Below are positions 8,440 to 16,858 of a DNA stretch of 64,000 bases, piece after piece. A program made the position numbers and the translations under genes. Each line of letters opens with the position of its first letter. The stretch's first letter is position 1. This stretch comes from Roseateles subflavus (GTDB taxonomy: Bacteria > Pseudomonadota > Gammaproteobacteria > Burkholderiales > Burkholderiaceae_C). The stretch covers positions 62,001 through 126,000 of the forward strand of contig NZ_JASVDS010000003.1 in NCBI RefSeq assembly GCF_030285365.1, read 5' to 3'. The notes beneath the pieces were generated by a model, which saw only the letters and a list, made by a program, of their open reading frames with translations, was not told the DNA's origin and did not search any database.

Positions 8440-9051
8440 TTAGAAGCGGAAGCCCAGGCCCACGCCGACCAGCAGCGGGTCGACCTTGAACTTGCCGACT
8501 TCGGTGCCCTTGGAGTAGACCTTGGTGCCGATCTGGACCTTCTTGATGTCGACGTTCAGGTACAGGTTCTTGCTGATCTCGTAGTCGAAGCCGATCTGGA
8601 AGGACAGACCCAGGCTGGTGTGCTTCACGCTGGGCGACAGGGCGGTGTCCACGGCCGGGTCGAACTTGACGTCGGAGAAGATCGTGTAGTTCAGGCCGGC
8701 ACCGACGTAGGGACGGAAGGTGTCATTCGGGGCGAAGTGGTACTGCAGGCTCAGGGTGGGCGGCAGGTGCTTCAGGGTGCCGATCTCGGCGCCACCGGCC
8801 GACAGGGTGTGCTTCTGCGGATAGGTCAGGATCAGCTCGGCCGCCAGGTTGGGGCTGAAGAAGTAGCTGAAGTCGACTTCCGGGATGACCTTGTTGTTCA
8901 CGGTCAGGCCCAGGCCGGTGTCGTCCTTGTTGGCCGAATCCAGATTCACGGCGCGCACGCGCATCATCCAGGGGCTCTCGGCGGCCTGGGCGGCGAAGGC
9001 GCCAGTGGCCAGGACAGCGGCGATCACGGTGCGTGCAACAAACTTGCTCAT
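8440..9051 (-). CDS. ompW: OmpW-family outer-membrane protein
   Basis: A 203-aa eight-stranded outer-membrane beta-barrel. The signal peptide is MSKFVARTVIAAVLATGAFA, cleaved after AQA. Family hallmarks are SPWMMRVRAVNL, a PEVDFSYFFSPNLAAELILT strand, GTLKHLPPTLSLQYHF, YVGAGLNYTIF and a terminal GVGLGFRF that ends in Phe, as outer-membrane proteins do. OmpW proteins form a hydrophobic channel for small molecules and are often induced under low oxygen. A strong GAAGGAG ribosome site precedes ATG 9051. Two FNR-like boxes lie upstream and a terminator lies downstream, so it is probably monocistronic. Confidence 0.93.
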   Translation of the reverse strand: MSKFVARTVIAAVLATGAFAAQAAESPWMMRVRAVNLDSANKDDTGLGLTVNNKVIPEVDFSYFFSPNLAAELILTYPQKHTLSAGGAEIGTLKHLPPTLSLQYHFAPNDTFRPYVGAGLNYTIFSDVKFDPAVDTALSPSVKHTSLGLSFQIGFDYEISKNLYLNVDIKKVQIGTKVYSKGTEVGKFKVDPLLVGVGLGFRF

Positions 9052-9123
9052 CTCAATAGCTCCTTCAATGAATGGGATCGATTCCCGATGAAGCTATTGG
9101 AGTCGCGGGCTCCGGGTAAGCCC

Positions 9124-9137
9124 TTGATGTGGCGCAA
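9124..9137 (-). promoter_or_regulatory. FNR/CRP-type box upstream of ompW, proximal
   Basis: TTGATGTGGCGCAA matches the FNR/FixK-type dyad TTGAT-N4-ATCAA in one half, with CGCAA in the other. It is centred near 9130.5. A CAATAG-like -10 at 9099-9094 would put the start of transcription near 9087, so the box sits about -42 to -44, the class II activator position. Confidence 0.5.
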
Positions 9138-9173
9138 CCCGGGGGAGCCGTTCCCCCCGGGGGCTATGGGGAC

Positions 9174-9187
9174 TTGATCTTGCGCAA
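9174..9187 (-). promoter_or_regulatory. FNR/CRP-type box upstream of ompW, distal
   Basis: TTGATCTTGCGCAA, the same TTGAT-N4-CGCAA pattern exactly 50 bp upstream of the proximal box and directly beyond the metF stop codon. The repetition of the same dyad strengthens the case for anaerobic control of ompW. Confidence 0.45.
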
Positions 9188-9189
9188 GT

Positions 9190-10047
9190 TCAGGCGCCGA
9201 GGCCGAGGCGTTTGCACAACTCCAGCACCAGACCGCTCTGGTTGAGCGTATAGAAATGGATGCCCGGTGCGCCGCCCGCGATCAGGCGCTCGCACACGCG
9301 CTGCACCACGTCCAGGCCGAAGGCGCGGATGGAGGCGGTGTCGTCCATGTAGCCTTCCATCTTGAGCGCCACCCAGCGCGGGATCTCGATGCCGTCACGG
9401 GCCGCGAACTGCGCGATGCGGCCGTAGTTGTGGAAGGGCATGATGCCCGGCACGATGGGCGCGGTCACGCCCAGGCGGCGGGCCTCGTCCACGAAGTGGA
9501 AGTAGGCGTCCGGGTTGAAGAAGAACTGCGTGATGGCGCCGCTGGCGCCGGCCTTCATCTTGTCGGCGAAGTGCTGCAGATCGCGCGCCGCATAACGCTG
9601 CTGTGGGTGGTACTCGGGATAGGCCGCCACCTCGATCTGCCAGTCGGCGCCCTGCGTCTCACGGATGAACTGCACCAGCTCCGCCGCATAGCGGAACTCG
9701 CCGGCCGTGGCGGTGCCGCTGGGCAGGTCGCCGCGCAGCGCGACGACGCGGCGGATGTCCTGCGCACGGTAGTTGGCCAGGATCTCGGCGATGTTCTCGC
9801 GGGTCGAGCCCACGCAGGAGAGGTGGGGTGCGGCCTCGTAGCCGGCGGCCGCGATGTCGCTGACGGTGGCGAGCGTCTTCTCGCGCGTCGAGCCCCCGGC
9901 GCCATAGGTGACGCTGAAGTAGTGCGGGTTCACGGCACTGAGCTCCTGCACTACGGTGCGCAGCTTCTCGGTGCCCACGGGCGTGTTGGGGGGGAAGAAC
10001 TCGAAGCTGACCGGAGGGCGGCTCGAGGCGATGTTCGGGGTCGTCAT
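9190..10047 (-). CDS. metF: 5,10-methylenetetrahydrofolate reductase
   Basis: FAD-dependent reduction of 5,10-methylene-THF to 5-methyl-THF, the methyl donor for methionine synthesis. The 285-aa TIM-barrel protein shows the family blocks VSFEFFPPNT, YFSVTYGAGGSTREKT, AAPHLSCVG, VVALRGDLP, FFFNPDAYFHFVDEA and PGIMPFHNYGRI. ATG 10047 follows an AAAGG ribosome site and overlaps the tlyA stop by ATGA, indicating translational coupling. It is the last gene of the ahcY-tlyA-metF unit under the SAH riboswitch. Confidence 0.95.
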   Translation of the reverse strand: MTTPNIASSRPPVSFEFFPPNTPVGTEKLRTVVQELSAVNPHYFSVTYGAGGSTREKTLATVSDIAAAGYEAAPHLSCVGSTRENIAEILANYRAQDIRRVVALRGDLPSGTATAGEFRYAAELVQFIRETQGADWQIEVAAYPEYHPQQRYAARDLQHFADKMKAGASGAITQFFFNPDAYFHFVDEARRLGVTAPIVPGIMPFHNYGRIAQFAARDGIEIPRWVALKMEGYMDDTASIRAFGLDVVQRVCERLIAGGAPGIHFYTLNQSGLVLELCKRLGLGA

Positions 10048-10826
10048 GGCGATGCCTTTCCTGTGGCTGCGGGGTGGCCGCTTGTCTTGCGGGCCCACAG
10101 AAAGAATTCCGTGTTGCCATCACCGCCGGTGATGGCGCTGCTGAAGTAGCCCAGCACCTGCCAGCCCAGACTCTGGGCGGCCGTGCGGGCCTGCTGTTCC
10201 AGTTGCGGATACAGCGAGGGGTCCTTGACCAGTCCGCCGCGCGAGAGGGCCTTGGGGCCCAGCTCGAACTGCGGCTTGATGAGAAGCAAGACCTGACCCT
10301 CGGCGGCGAGCCAGGGGTCCAGCTGCGCGAAGGCGCCGATCATCGAGATGAAGCTGAGATCGCCGACGATCAGCGGGAAGCCGCCGGCCGGCAGATGGCT
10401 GGAGAGGGCCGAGCCGGTCAGCTCCCGCACATGCAGGCCCTCGAGCGCCGTGACGCGCGCGTCGGCCTGCAGCGTGGCGTGCAGCTGCCCGTGGCCCACA
10501 TCGACGCCCACGACGCGCGCGGCGCCCTGCTTGAGCAGGCAGTCCGTGAAGCCGCCCGTGCTCTGGCCCATGTCCAGCACGGTCAGGCCCTGCACCGAAA
10601 GACCGCTGGCCTGCAGCGCGCCTTCCAGCTTCAGGCCGCCGCGCGAGACGTAGCGCAGCTCCGCGTCGTCCGTCACCGCCAGCACCTCGTGCTCGCCCAC
10701 GTCCTCGCCGGCCTTCTTCACCTTCGCCCCGGACGCACGCAGCACCGCTCCGCGCTCGATCAGCCGCTGGGCGGCGGATCGCGTGGGCGCGAGTTGCAGG
10801 GTCATGAGGCGTTGATCGGCGCGCAT
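10044..10826 (-). CDS. tlyA: TlyA-family rRNA methyltransferase (S4 + FtsJ domains)
   Basis: A 260-aa protein with an N-terminal S4 RNA-binding domain (MRADQRLMTLQLAPTRSAAQ through RYVSRGGLKLEGAL, residues 1-65) and an FtsJ-like Rossmann methyltransferase domain (VLDMGQSTGGFTDCLL as SAM motif I, GDLSFISM, LLLIKPQFELGP). TlyA of mycobacteria 2'-O-methylates 16S and 23S rRNA; 'hemolysin' is a historic label. The gene lies between ahcY and metF, so a SAM user is co-transcribed with enzymes that recycle its product SAH and regenerate methyl groups. The SAM motif reads DMGQSTGG rather than the common DxGxSTGG, which is compatible. Confidence 0.9.
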   Translation of the reverse strand: MRADQRLMTLQLAPTRSAAQRLIERGAVLRASGAKVKKAGEDVGEHEVLAVTDDAELRYVSRGGLKLEGALQASGLSVQGLTVLDMGQSTGGFTDCLLKQGAARVVGVDVGHGQLHATLQADARVTALEGLHVRELTGSALSSHLPAGGFPLIVGDLSFISMIGAFAQLDPWLAAEGQVLLLIKPQFELGPKALSRGGLVKDPSLYPQLEQQARTAAQSLGWQVLGYFSSAITGGDGNTEFFLWARKTSGHPAATGKASP

Positions 10827-11019
10827 GGAGGAAGCGAAGAGGCTGAGGTGTGTCGTGGGATAGCCCGGTGGTGCCGGGCGAACCCGGCTCGGTGCCTCGG
10901 GGCGTAGCGAGCGGTGCGCTGGCCAGGCGGACGGAGTGCAGGGACCGGAGCGACCTTGCGGGTCGTGAGGATCCCGAGCACCGCCCAACGACGCCAGCGT
11001 GCCGCGCAGTAGCCCTCAC
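10827..11019 (-). other. ahcY-tlyA intergenic stretch with GC-rich hairpins
   Basis: No credible gene. It contains two palindromes, GCCCGG-TGGTG-CCGGGC at 10863-10879 and CGACC-TTGC-GGGTCG near 10951-10965, without T-runs. It resembles the GC-rich interspersed spacers common in this bacterial group, but I see no second copy in the window. The hairpins may stabilise or separate the ahcY message from the tlyA-metF part. Confidence 0.4.
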
Positions 11020-12441
<1,422 letters not shown>

Positions 12442-12526
12442 GGGCAGGCTCCTTCATGGTCTGAAGCCGCTGACGCCGGGCAGGGGGAGGGCGAGGAAGA
12501 CGCGATCACCCAGGCCTGACGGCAGC

Positions 12527-12634
12527 GGGTGAGCGCGGTTGCGAGGGGTCGGCGCCAGGGTGTGGCTCGCTCGACCGGTTCCGAGCCTGGCCTGCAGCCG
12601 CTGTGCGCGGTCTGCGGGTTGCAACGCTCCTCGG
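12527..12634 (-). ncRNA. S-adenosylhomocysteine (SAH) riboswitch
   Basis: The 5' UTR of ahcY carries the ahcY-type SAH aptamer. On the minus strand, CCGAGGAGCGTTGCAACC (12634-12617) is followed by GCCAGGCTCGG (about 12592-12582) and then GCAACCGCGCTCACC (ending 12527). CCGAG pairs with CTCGG (P1), and GAGCG near the 5' end pairs with CGCTC near the 3' end (pseudoknot). These conserved blocks and the location before ahcY match the published SAH riboswitch family, which turns expression on when SAH accumulates. The roughly 85 nt to the start codon would hold the expression platform. Confidence 0.93.
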
Positions 12635-12644
12635 ATCAGCGCGG

Positions 12645-12650
12645 ATTGTA
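12645..12650 (-). promoter_or_regulatory. -10 element of the ahcY operon
   Basis: TACAAT on the minus strand would start transcription about 7 bp downstream, within a few bases of the riboswitch 5' end at 12634. No good -35 box is seen at the expected distance. The fit between promoter and aptamer start supports both calls. Confidence 0.6.
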
Positions 12651-12701
12651 GTGGGAGCCGCGAAGGCCTTGCGTGAAATACGGCCTGGCCGATGCGGCAA
12701 T

Positions 12702-13823
12702 TCAGCCTTCGCGGGGGCTTTCGTCACCGAGCCCGAGGAAGCGCGACAGATGCGCCAGGGCCTCGTCGAGCGCCGCCTCGAAATGGGCGCCGCGAGGGCG
12801 GGGGCCGACGAAGCCGGTCTCGCACTGCAGGCGACCGCCGACGATCTTGAGGTTGGCCCAGCCCGGGATCTCCTCGCCCCACAGCAGCGGCAGGGCGTAA
12901 TGACCCATCTTGCGCTTCGCCGCCGGTGTGTAGGCCTCGAAGCGGTAGGGCCAGCCCCAGAACTGCTCGAAGCGGTGGCGGTCCCAGACGACGGGGTCGA
13001 AGGGCGCGAGCAGGCGCAGCGCCTCGTGAGGCCGGTGGCGGCGCGAACGGGGGTCCTCGCCGTCCGGCCAGAACCAGACCTGGCCGTCGACCTCGGCATG
13101 CGGGTGGCGCTGCCGGGCCTGCTTGAGCGCCAGGCGGATCTCGGGCTGCAGGTGCGGGGCGCCATAGCGCAGCAGCGTGCCGAGGTAGCCGAAGCTGCGC
13201 GCCGGCAGCGGGGCGTAGAGCTTCAGCACCATGTCCAGCAGTGTGTGTGCGCGTGCGAGGCGGGCGGCCGGGCTGTCGTCCTGCGGCGGGTGCTGCACCG
13301 CCTCGTAGACCCGCGTGCCGCTGTCCCGCCGGTGCACGCGCAGCAGGCCGCGGTAGTGCATGCCGTCCAGCAGGTGCGTGACGGCATTGGACTGGCCACC
13401 CCAGTAGCCCTGCACCTGCCCGTGGTCGAAACGGGCCTGGACCTGGGCCGGATGCTGCGGACCGGCACCCTCGATGTGGGCCAGCAGCTCTGCCGCGCGC
13501 GCGGCGGTCGGGCGGTCCCAGGCCTTGCGGGCGGTGCGTGGGTGCATCAGCGCCAGGTGCTCGCGAGGCAGGAAGCCGTAGTTGACGAAGCAGTCCTCCT
13601 CGACGGCCAGACGCCGGTAGCGCGACTCCAGCTCGCCGGCGCGGTAATCCTTGACTCGCCAGGCGAGGATGAGGTCCTGCGCCCGTGCCGGCGCCCGCAT
13701 CGGGTCCGCCTGGACAAAACCCAGCCGGCGGATGGCCTGGGGCAGCGTCGTGGGGGCGAAGAGACTGCGCGCGATGGCATAGCGGCGCAGCTGTTCAAGG
13801 CTCGGCGGGCGGGTGGGGCTCAC
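12702..13823 (-). CDS. YcaQ/AlkX-family crosslink-repair DNA glycosylase
   Basis: A 373-aa winged-helix (HTH_42) protein related to E. coli YcaQ (AlkX), which unhooks interstrand crosslinks and alkylated bases. The catalytic region reads IRRLGFVQADPMRAPARAQD, with the Q-x-D motif (QAD) of the AlkX branch rather than the Q-x-Q of AlkZ. Further family blocks are CFVNYGFLPREHLALMHPR, YWGGQSNAVTHLLDGMHYRG and LLAPFDPVVWDRHRFEQFWG. The start chosen is GTG 13823 (VSPTRPPSLEQLRRYAIARS); an open frame continues further upstream but without conserved sequence. The protein is probably cytosolic. Confidence 0.85.
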   Translation of the reverse strand: MSPTRPPSLEQLRRYAIARSLFAPTTLPQAIRRLGFVQADPMRAPARAQDLILAWRVKDYRAGELESRYRRLAVEEDCFVNYGFLPREHLALMHPRTARKAWDRPTAARAAELLAHIEGAGPQHPAQVQARFDHGQVQGYWGGQSNAVTHLLDGMHYRGLLRVHRRDSGTRVYEAVQHPPQDDSPAARLARAHTLLDMVLKLYAPLPARSFGYLGTLLRYGAPHLQPEIRLALKQARQRHPHAEVDGQVWFWPDGEDPRSRRHRPHEALRLLAPFDPVVWDRHRFEQFWGWPYRFEAYTPAAKRKMGHYALPLLWGEEIPGWANLKIVGGRLQCETGFVGPRPRGAHFEAALDEALAHLSRFLGLGDESPREG

Positions 13824-13927
13824 GGGAAGACGGCGGCAGGGCGTGGCGTTGAATGGGCCGCAGCTTGCCTGTTGGCTGTGGATTTGTACAGTGCTGCTTG
13901 TCCGAGGCGGGGCGCGCGCTGGCGCCG

Positions 13928-14938
13928 TCAGCGGTCGCCGCGCAGGGCCTGGCGCTGCTCGTCGGTGTCCATCTGCATCTCGTAGCTGAAGAAGCGGTTG
14001 CGGCCGTAGGCCTTGGCGTTGTAGAGCGCGTCGTCCGCCCGCATCAGCAGGCCTTCGGGCGTGGTCGTCTCGTCGGGGACGCAGGTGGTGATGCCGCCGG
14101 ACAGCGTGATGTGGCCGGCGATCGGCGAATCCGGATGCTTGAGCTGGCCCTGCGCCAGCGTGCGCAGCAGGGCGCGGGCGTAGGTCATGGCGCCGGAGCG
14201 GGGCGTGTTGGGCAGCAGCAGCGCGAACTCCTCGCCGCCGTAGCGGGCCGCGCAGTCGGCCGGGCGACGGCACAGGTCCTTGAGCTGGCGCGCCACGTGG
14301 CGCAGGCACTGGTCGCCCTCGACATGCCCCAGTGCGTCGTTGTAGCGCTTGAAGTGGTCGACGTCGCACAGCATGAGCGTCAGCGGCTGGCCGCTGCGGC
14401 GCGCGGCGGCGATCTCCTGCTGCAGGCGGCCGTCCAGCCCGCGGCGGTTCATGAGGCCCGTCAGCGGGTCCACCTGGCTGAGCTCGTGCAGCTGCGCATT
14501 GGCCTGGCGCAGCTCCTCCGAGACGGCGACCAGCCGTTGACGCATGTGCGAGAGCCGCTGCATGGCCCGCAGCTTGGCGTGCAGGATCATGGGCGTCACG
14601 GGCTTGATGAGGTAGTCGTCCCCGCCGGCCTCGATGCCCTTCCAGACGTCGGCGTCCTGACTCCGCTGCGAGAGGAAGATGATGGGCGTCCAGCCGCCGG
14701 GCTCGGCGCTGCGCATGGCGCGGGCGGCCCAGTAGCCGTCCTTGTCCGGCATCTCCACGTCCAGCAGCACCAGGTCCGGGCGGTAGCGCTCGAAGAGCTG
14801 CAGCCCCCAGTCGGCACTGTCGGCTTCCAGCACGCGATGGCCCGCACGGTCCAGGTCGGCGGCCAGCGCCACACGCGTCGCGTTCTGGTCGTCCACGACG
14901 AGGATGGTCAACGGGGCGGCTTGGTAGTGCAGGCTCAT
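13928..14938 (-). CDS. Response regulator with GGDEF diguanylate cyclase output
   Basis: A 336-aa REC-GGDEF protein (PleD/WspR-like layout). The receiver domain (residues 10-130) has the acidic pair VVDD, phospho-acceptor Asp60 in LVLLDVEMPDKDG, and Lys in YLIKPVTP. A short helical linker (SHMRQRLVAVSEELRQANA) leads to the GGDEF domain (about 170-330). That domain has LTGLMNRRGLD, CDVDHFKRYND and the active-site RYGGEEFALLL, so cyclase activity is expected. No clear RxxD inhibitory site is seen. It is divergent from cheX-cheY, placing c-di-GMP signalling next to chemotaxis-type signalling. Confidence 0.9.
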   Translation of the reverse strand: MSLHYQAAPLTILVVDDQNATRVALAADLDRAGHRVLEADSADWGLQLFERYRPDLVLLDVEMPDKDGYWAARAMRSAEPGGWTPIIFLSQRSQDADVWKGIEAGGDDYLIKPVTPMILHAKLRAMQRLSHMRQRLVAVSEELRQANAQLHELSQVDPLTGLMNRRGLDGRLQQEIAAARRSGQPLTLMLCDVDHFKRYNDALGHVEGDQCLRHVARQLKDLCRRPADCAARYGGEEFALLLPNTPRSGAMTYARALLRTLAQGQLKHPDSPIAGHITLSGGITTCVPDETTTPEGLLMRADDALYNAKAYGRNRFFSYEMQMDTDEQRQALRGDR

Positions 14939-15238
14939 GTCGGACACGCCGGCGAGGGACGGGTGCTGAGGGTAGCGCCGGACGCGGGGGCTGTCATGGC
15001 CAGGCGGCCCGGGCCGTGCGGCGCCCCATGACCGCCTTCGCAAAGCCGTGAATCCTGCACAGGGCGGCGTCTGTGCAATCGGCGCTGCAGGCGTAGCATG
15101 GGCCGGAGTCCGCTCGGCGCCTGCCCATGCCGGCCGGACCGTGGATGAGCGCCGGTGTTCTGCGGACGCCGATGCCGTGCCGGACAAGCCCGATCGCCTC
15201 GGCGGTCATTTCGGACAGGGCCCGACCCTGCTGTGCCC

Positions 15239-16204
15239 ATGACGGAAACCACGCAACTCGAAGCCAAGGTGCTGCTGCTGGAGCATGAGCCGGAGCAGTA
15301 CCGGCGACTGTCCGACTTCTGCACGCAGGTCGGCCTCGTGGCGCTGCCGCGCTCGGCCGGCGATGCCCTGGCGACGCTCTCCCAGCACAAGGACCTCGGC
15401 GGCGTGCTGCTGGCGGAGAACCTGCCCTGCGACGGCCCCGACGGCCTGAGCCTGGCCCGCGCCATCCACCGCTTGAGGCCTGAGCTGCCCATCTTCCTGC
15501 GCCGCACCAGCGAGCGTGCCCTGACGTCCGAGGAGCAGGCGACGCTGCGCCACGAGTGGAAGTCCGGCGAGATGGAGCCGCTGCGCGAGGCGGTGGAGCG
15601 GGCCATCTTCAGCCTGCGCTATCCGACCAGCCTGGTCAACGGCATCGTGCAGCTGACGTGCTCGGCGCTGAGCTCGATGTTCCCCAATGCGCAGGTGATG
15701 GCGGAGTCGCCCTACGTGGTGCATGACCGCATCATCCATGGCGAGGTGTCCACGCTCATCGCCATCGAGAGCACCTGGTGCCGCGGCTACATGATGCTGC
15801 AGACCGAGGAATCGGCGCTGCGCCAGGGCCTGCTGCAGGGCTTCGGCTACGAAGGGGTCGGGGGCGACCTGAACTTCCGCGAGCTCAACAACATGCTCGG
15901 CGAGACGACGAACCTCATCTGGGGCGCCTTCAAGAACCGCTACATCCCGCCCAAGGCCTTCGCGAACCAGCAGACGCAGGTGCCCATCGTGATCAACCAC
16001 GAGCACAAGTACATCTCGTTCGGCTCGCAGGACCCGCAGCTGTGCATCCGCTACCAGCTGTCGGACCCGAAGCGTCCGGGCCTGCCGCCGTTGATGATCG
16101 TGCAGCGCTTCATCTTCAACCTGCACTGGTCGCCCGAGGAATTTGCCGAGTTCGATGCCGCCCCGCCCGATGTGGCCGCCACGGGCGAGCTCGAGCTCTT
16201 CTGA
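15239..16204 (+). CDS. Degenerate receiver + CheX-type phosphatase domain protein
   Basis: A 321-aa two-part protein. Residues 1-120 look like a receiver fold (KVLLLEHEPEQYRRLSDFC, GVLLAENLPCDGPDGLSLA) with an Asn/Leu-rich loop where the phospho-Asp would be, so it is probably not phosphorylated. Residues about 135-310 resemble CheX/CheC: an ELNNMLGE segment carries the E-x2-N pattern of CheX phosphatases, followed by TNLIWGAFKNRY. CheX removes phosphate from CheY-P, and a cheY follows 38 bp downstream, which supports this role. ATG 15239 has no strong ribosome site; an upstream ATG at 15155 would add an arginine-rich leader. Confidence 0.72.
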   Translation: MTETTQLEAKVLLLEHEPEQYRRLSDFCTQVGLVALPRSAGDALATLSQHKDLGGVLLAENLPCDGPDGLSLARAIHRLRPELPIFLRRTSERALTSEEQATLRHEWKSGEMEPLREAVERAIFSLRYPTSLVNGIVQLTCSALSSMFPNAQVMAESPYVVHDRIIHGEVSTLIAIESTWCRGYMMLQTEESALRQGLLQGFGYEGVGGDLNFRELNNMLGETTNLIWGAFKNRYIPPKAFANQQTQVPIVINHEHKYISFGSQDPQLCIRYQLSDPKRPGLPPLMIVQRFIFNLHWSPEEFAEFDAAPPDVAATGELELF

Positions 16205-16242
16205 ACAACGACTGACCGAAGATTCGCGAGGAGAACCCCGAT

Positions 16243-16614
16243 ATGGCCCACATTCTCGTGGTGGACGATTCCAGCACCATGCGAGAGATCGTCGCCAGTT
16301 TCCTGAGCAAGAACGGCTTCGAGGTGGCCGTCGCCACCGACGGCCGCGATGGCCTGCACCAGCTCCAGAAGGATCCCGGCATCAAGCTGGTGGTCAGCGA
16401 CGTCAACATGCCCAACATGGACGGCCTGACCATGGCGGAGAAGATCCGCACCGAGCTCGGCAACAAGCAGGTGCGCATCGTCATGCTCACGACCGAGGAC
16501 AACCAGACCATGCGCGAGCGCGGCAAGGCCATTGGCGTGACCGGCTGGATCGTCAAGCCCTTCAAGGGCGAGGCGGTGCTGGGGCCGTTCAGGAAGCTGT
16601 GCGGGATGGCCTGA
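16243..16614 (+). CDS. CheY-like single-domain response regulator
   Basis: A 123-aa stand-alone receiver. Conserved residues are Asp8/Asp9 (VVDDSSTMR), phospho-acceptor Asp53 (VVSDVNMPNMDG), Thr in MLTTEDN and Lys in WIVKPFKGE. It starts at ATG 16243 behind a strong GAGGAGA site. It is co-directional with the CheX-like gene, so the pair probably forms a phospho-relay output and its phosphatase. Whether it acts on the flagellar motor or another target cannot be told. A bidirectional terminator follows. Confidence 0.9.
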   Translation: MAHILVVDDSSTMREIVASFLSKNGFEVAVATDGRDGLHQLQKDPGIKLVVSDVNMPNMDGLTMAEKIRTELGNKQVRIVMLTTEDNQTMRERGKAIGVTGWIVKPFKGEAVLGPFRKLCGMA

Positions 16615-16635
16615 GGGCGCCTGCCGCCCGGACGT

Positions 16636-16662
16636 GAAAAAGCCGCCCGAGGGCGGCTTTTG
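16636..16662. terminator. Bidirectional rho-independent terminator
   Basis: Perfect 8-bp stem AGCCGCCC/GGGCGGCT (16641-16658) with an A-run before and a T-run after, so it can end transcripts from both sides. It ends the cheX-cheY message and would also stop transcription arriving from metK on the other strand. Confidence 0.92.
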
Positions 16663-16679
16663 CTTGAGGGGAGGGGTGC

Positions 16680-16740
16680 GATGCCTCGCTCGCGCGAGGT
16701 GGGCTTACAGCCCAGCTGCCGCACGCAGTGCTGCAGCCTT
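16680..16740. repeat. 61-bp direct repeat, copy 1 (extra metK 3' end)
   Basis: Identical over 61 bases to 16798-16858, 118 bp away. On the minus strand it encodes the last residues of metK again ([11 protein letters not shown] and stop) plus the hairpin CCTCGC-TCGC-GCGAGG. It lies outside the functional metK, so it is a duplicated scar. Confidence 0.95.
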
Positions 16741-16797
16741 GGCGGTCCGTTGGTCTCTGCTCACGTTGCTGCGCAACATGAGCATCGCCCGCGAACC

Positions 16798-16858
16798 GAT
16801 GCCTCGCTCGCGCGAGGTGGGCTTACAGCCCAGCTGCCGCACGCAGTGCTGCAGCCTT
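16798..16858. repeat. 61-bp direct repeat, copy 2 (authentic metK 3' end)
   Basis: The copy that overlaps the true metK terminus (the last 36 bases of the gene) and continues 25 bp beyond it through the CCTCGC...GCGAGG hairpin, which may serve as a weak terminator. The 57 bp between copies contain no gene. Confidence 0.95.

Noticed and set aside
9134-9165. GC hairpin between the FNR-like boxes as the metF terminator
   Set aside because: It can form a stem but has no T-run on the metF strand, so I did not list it as a terminator.
10827-11019. A small gene between ahcY and tlyA
   Set aside because: Candidate frames have no ribosome site and encode Arg-rich, low-complexity peptides. Relatives often have a small holin-like gene here, but no membrane helices are seen.
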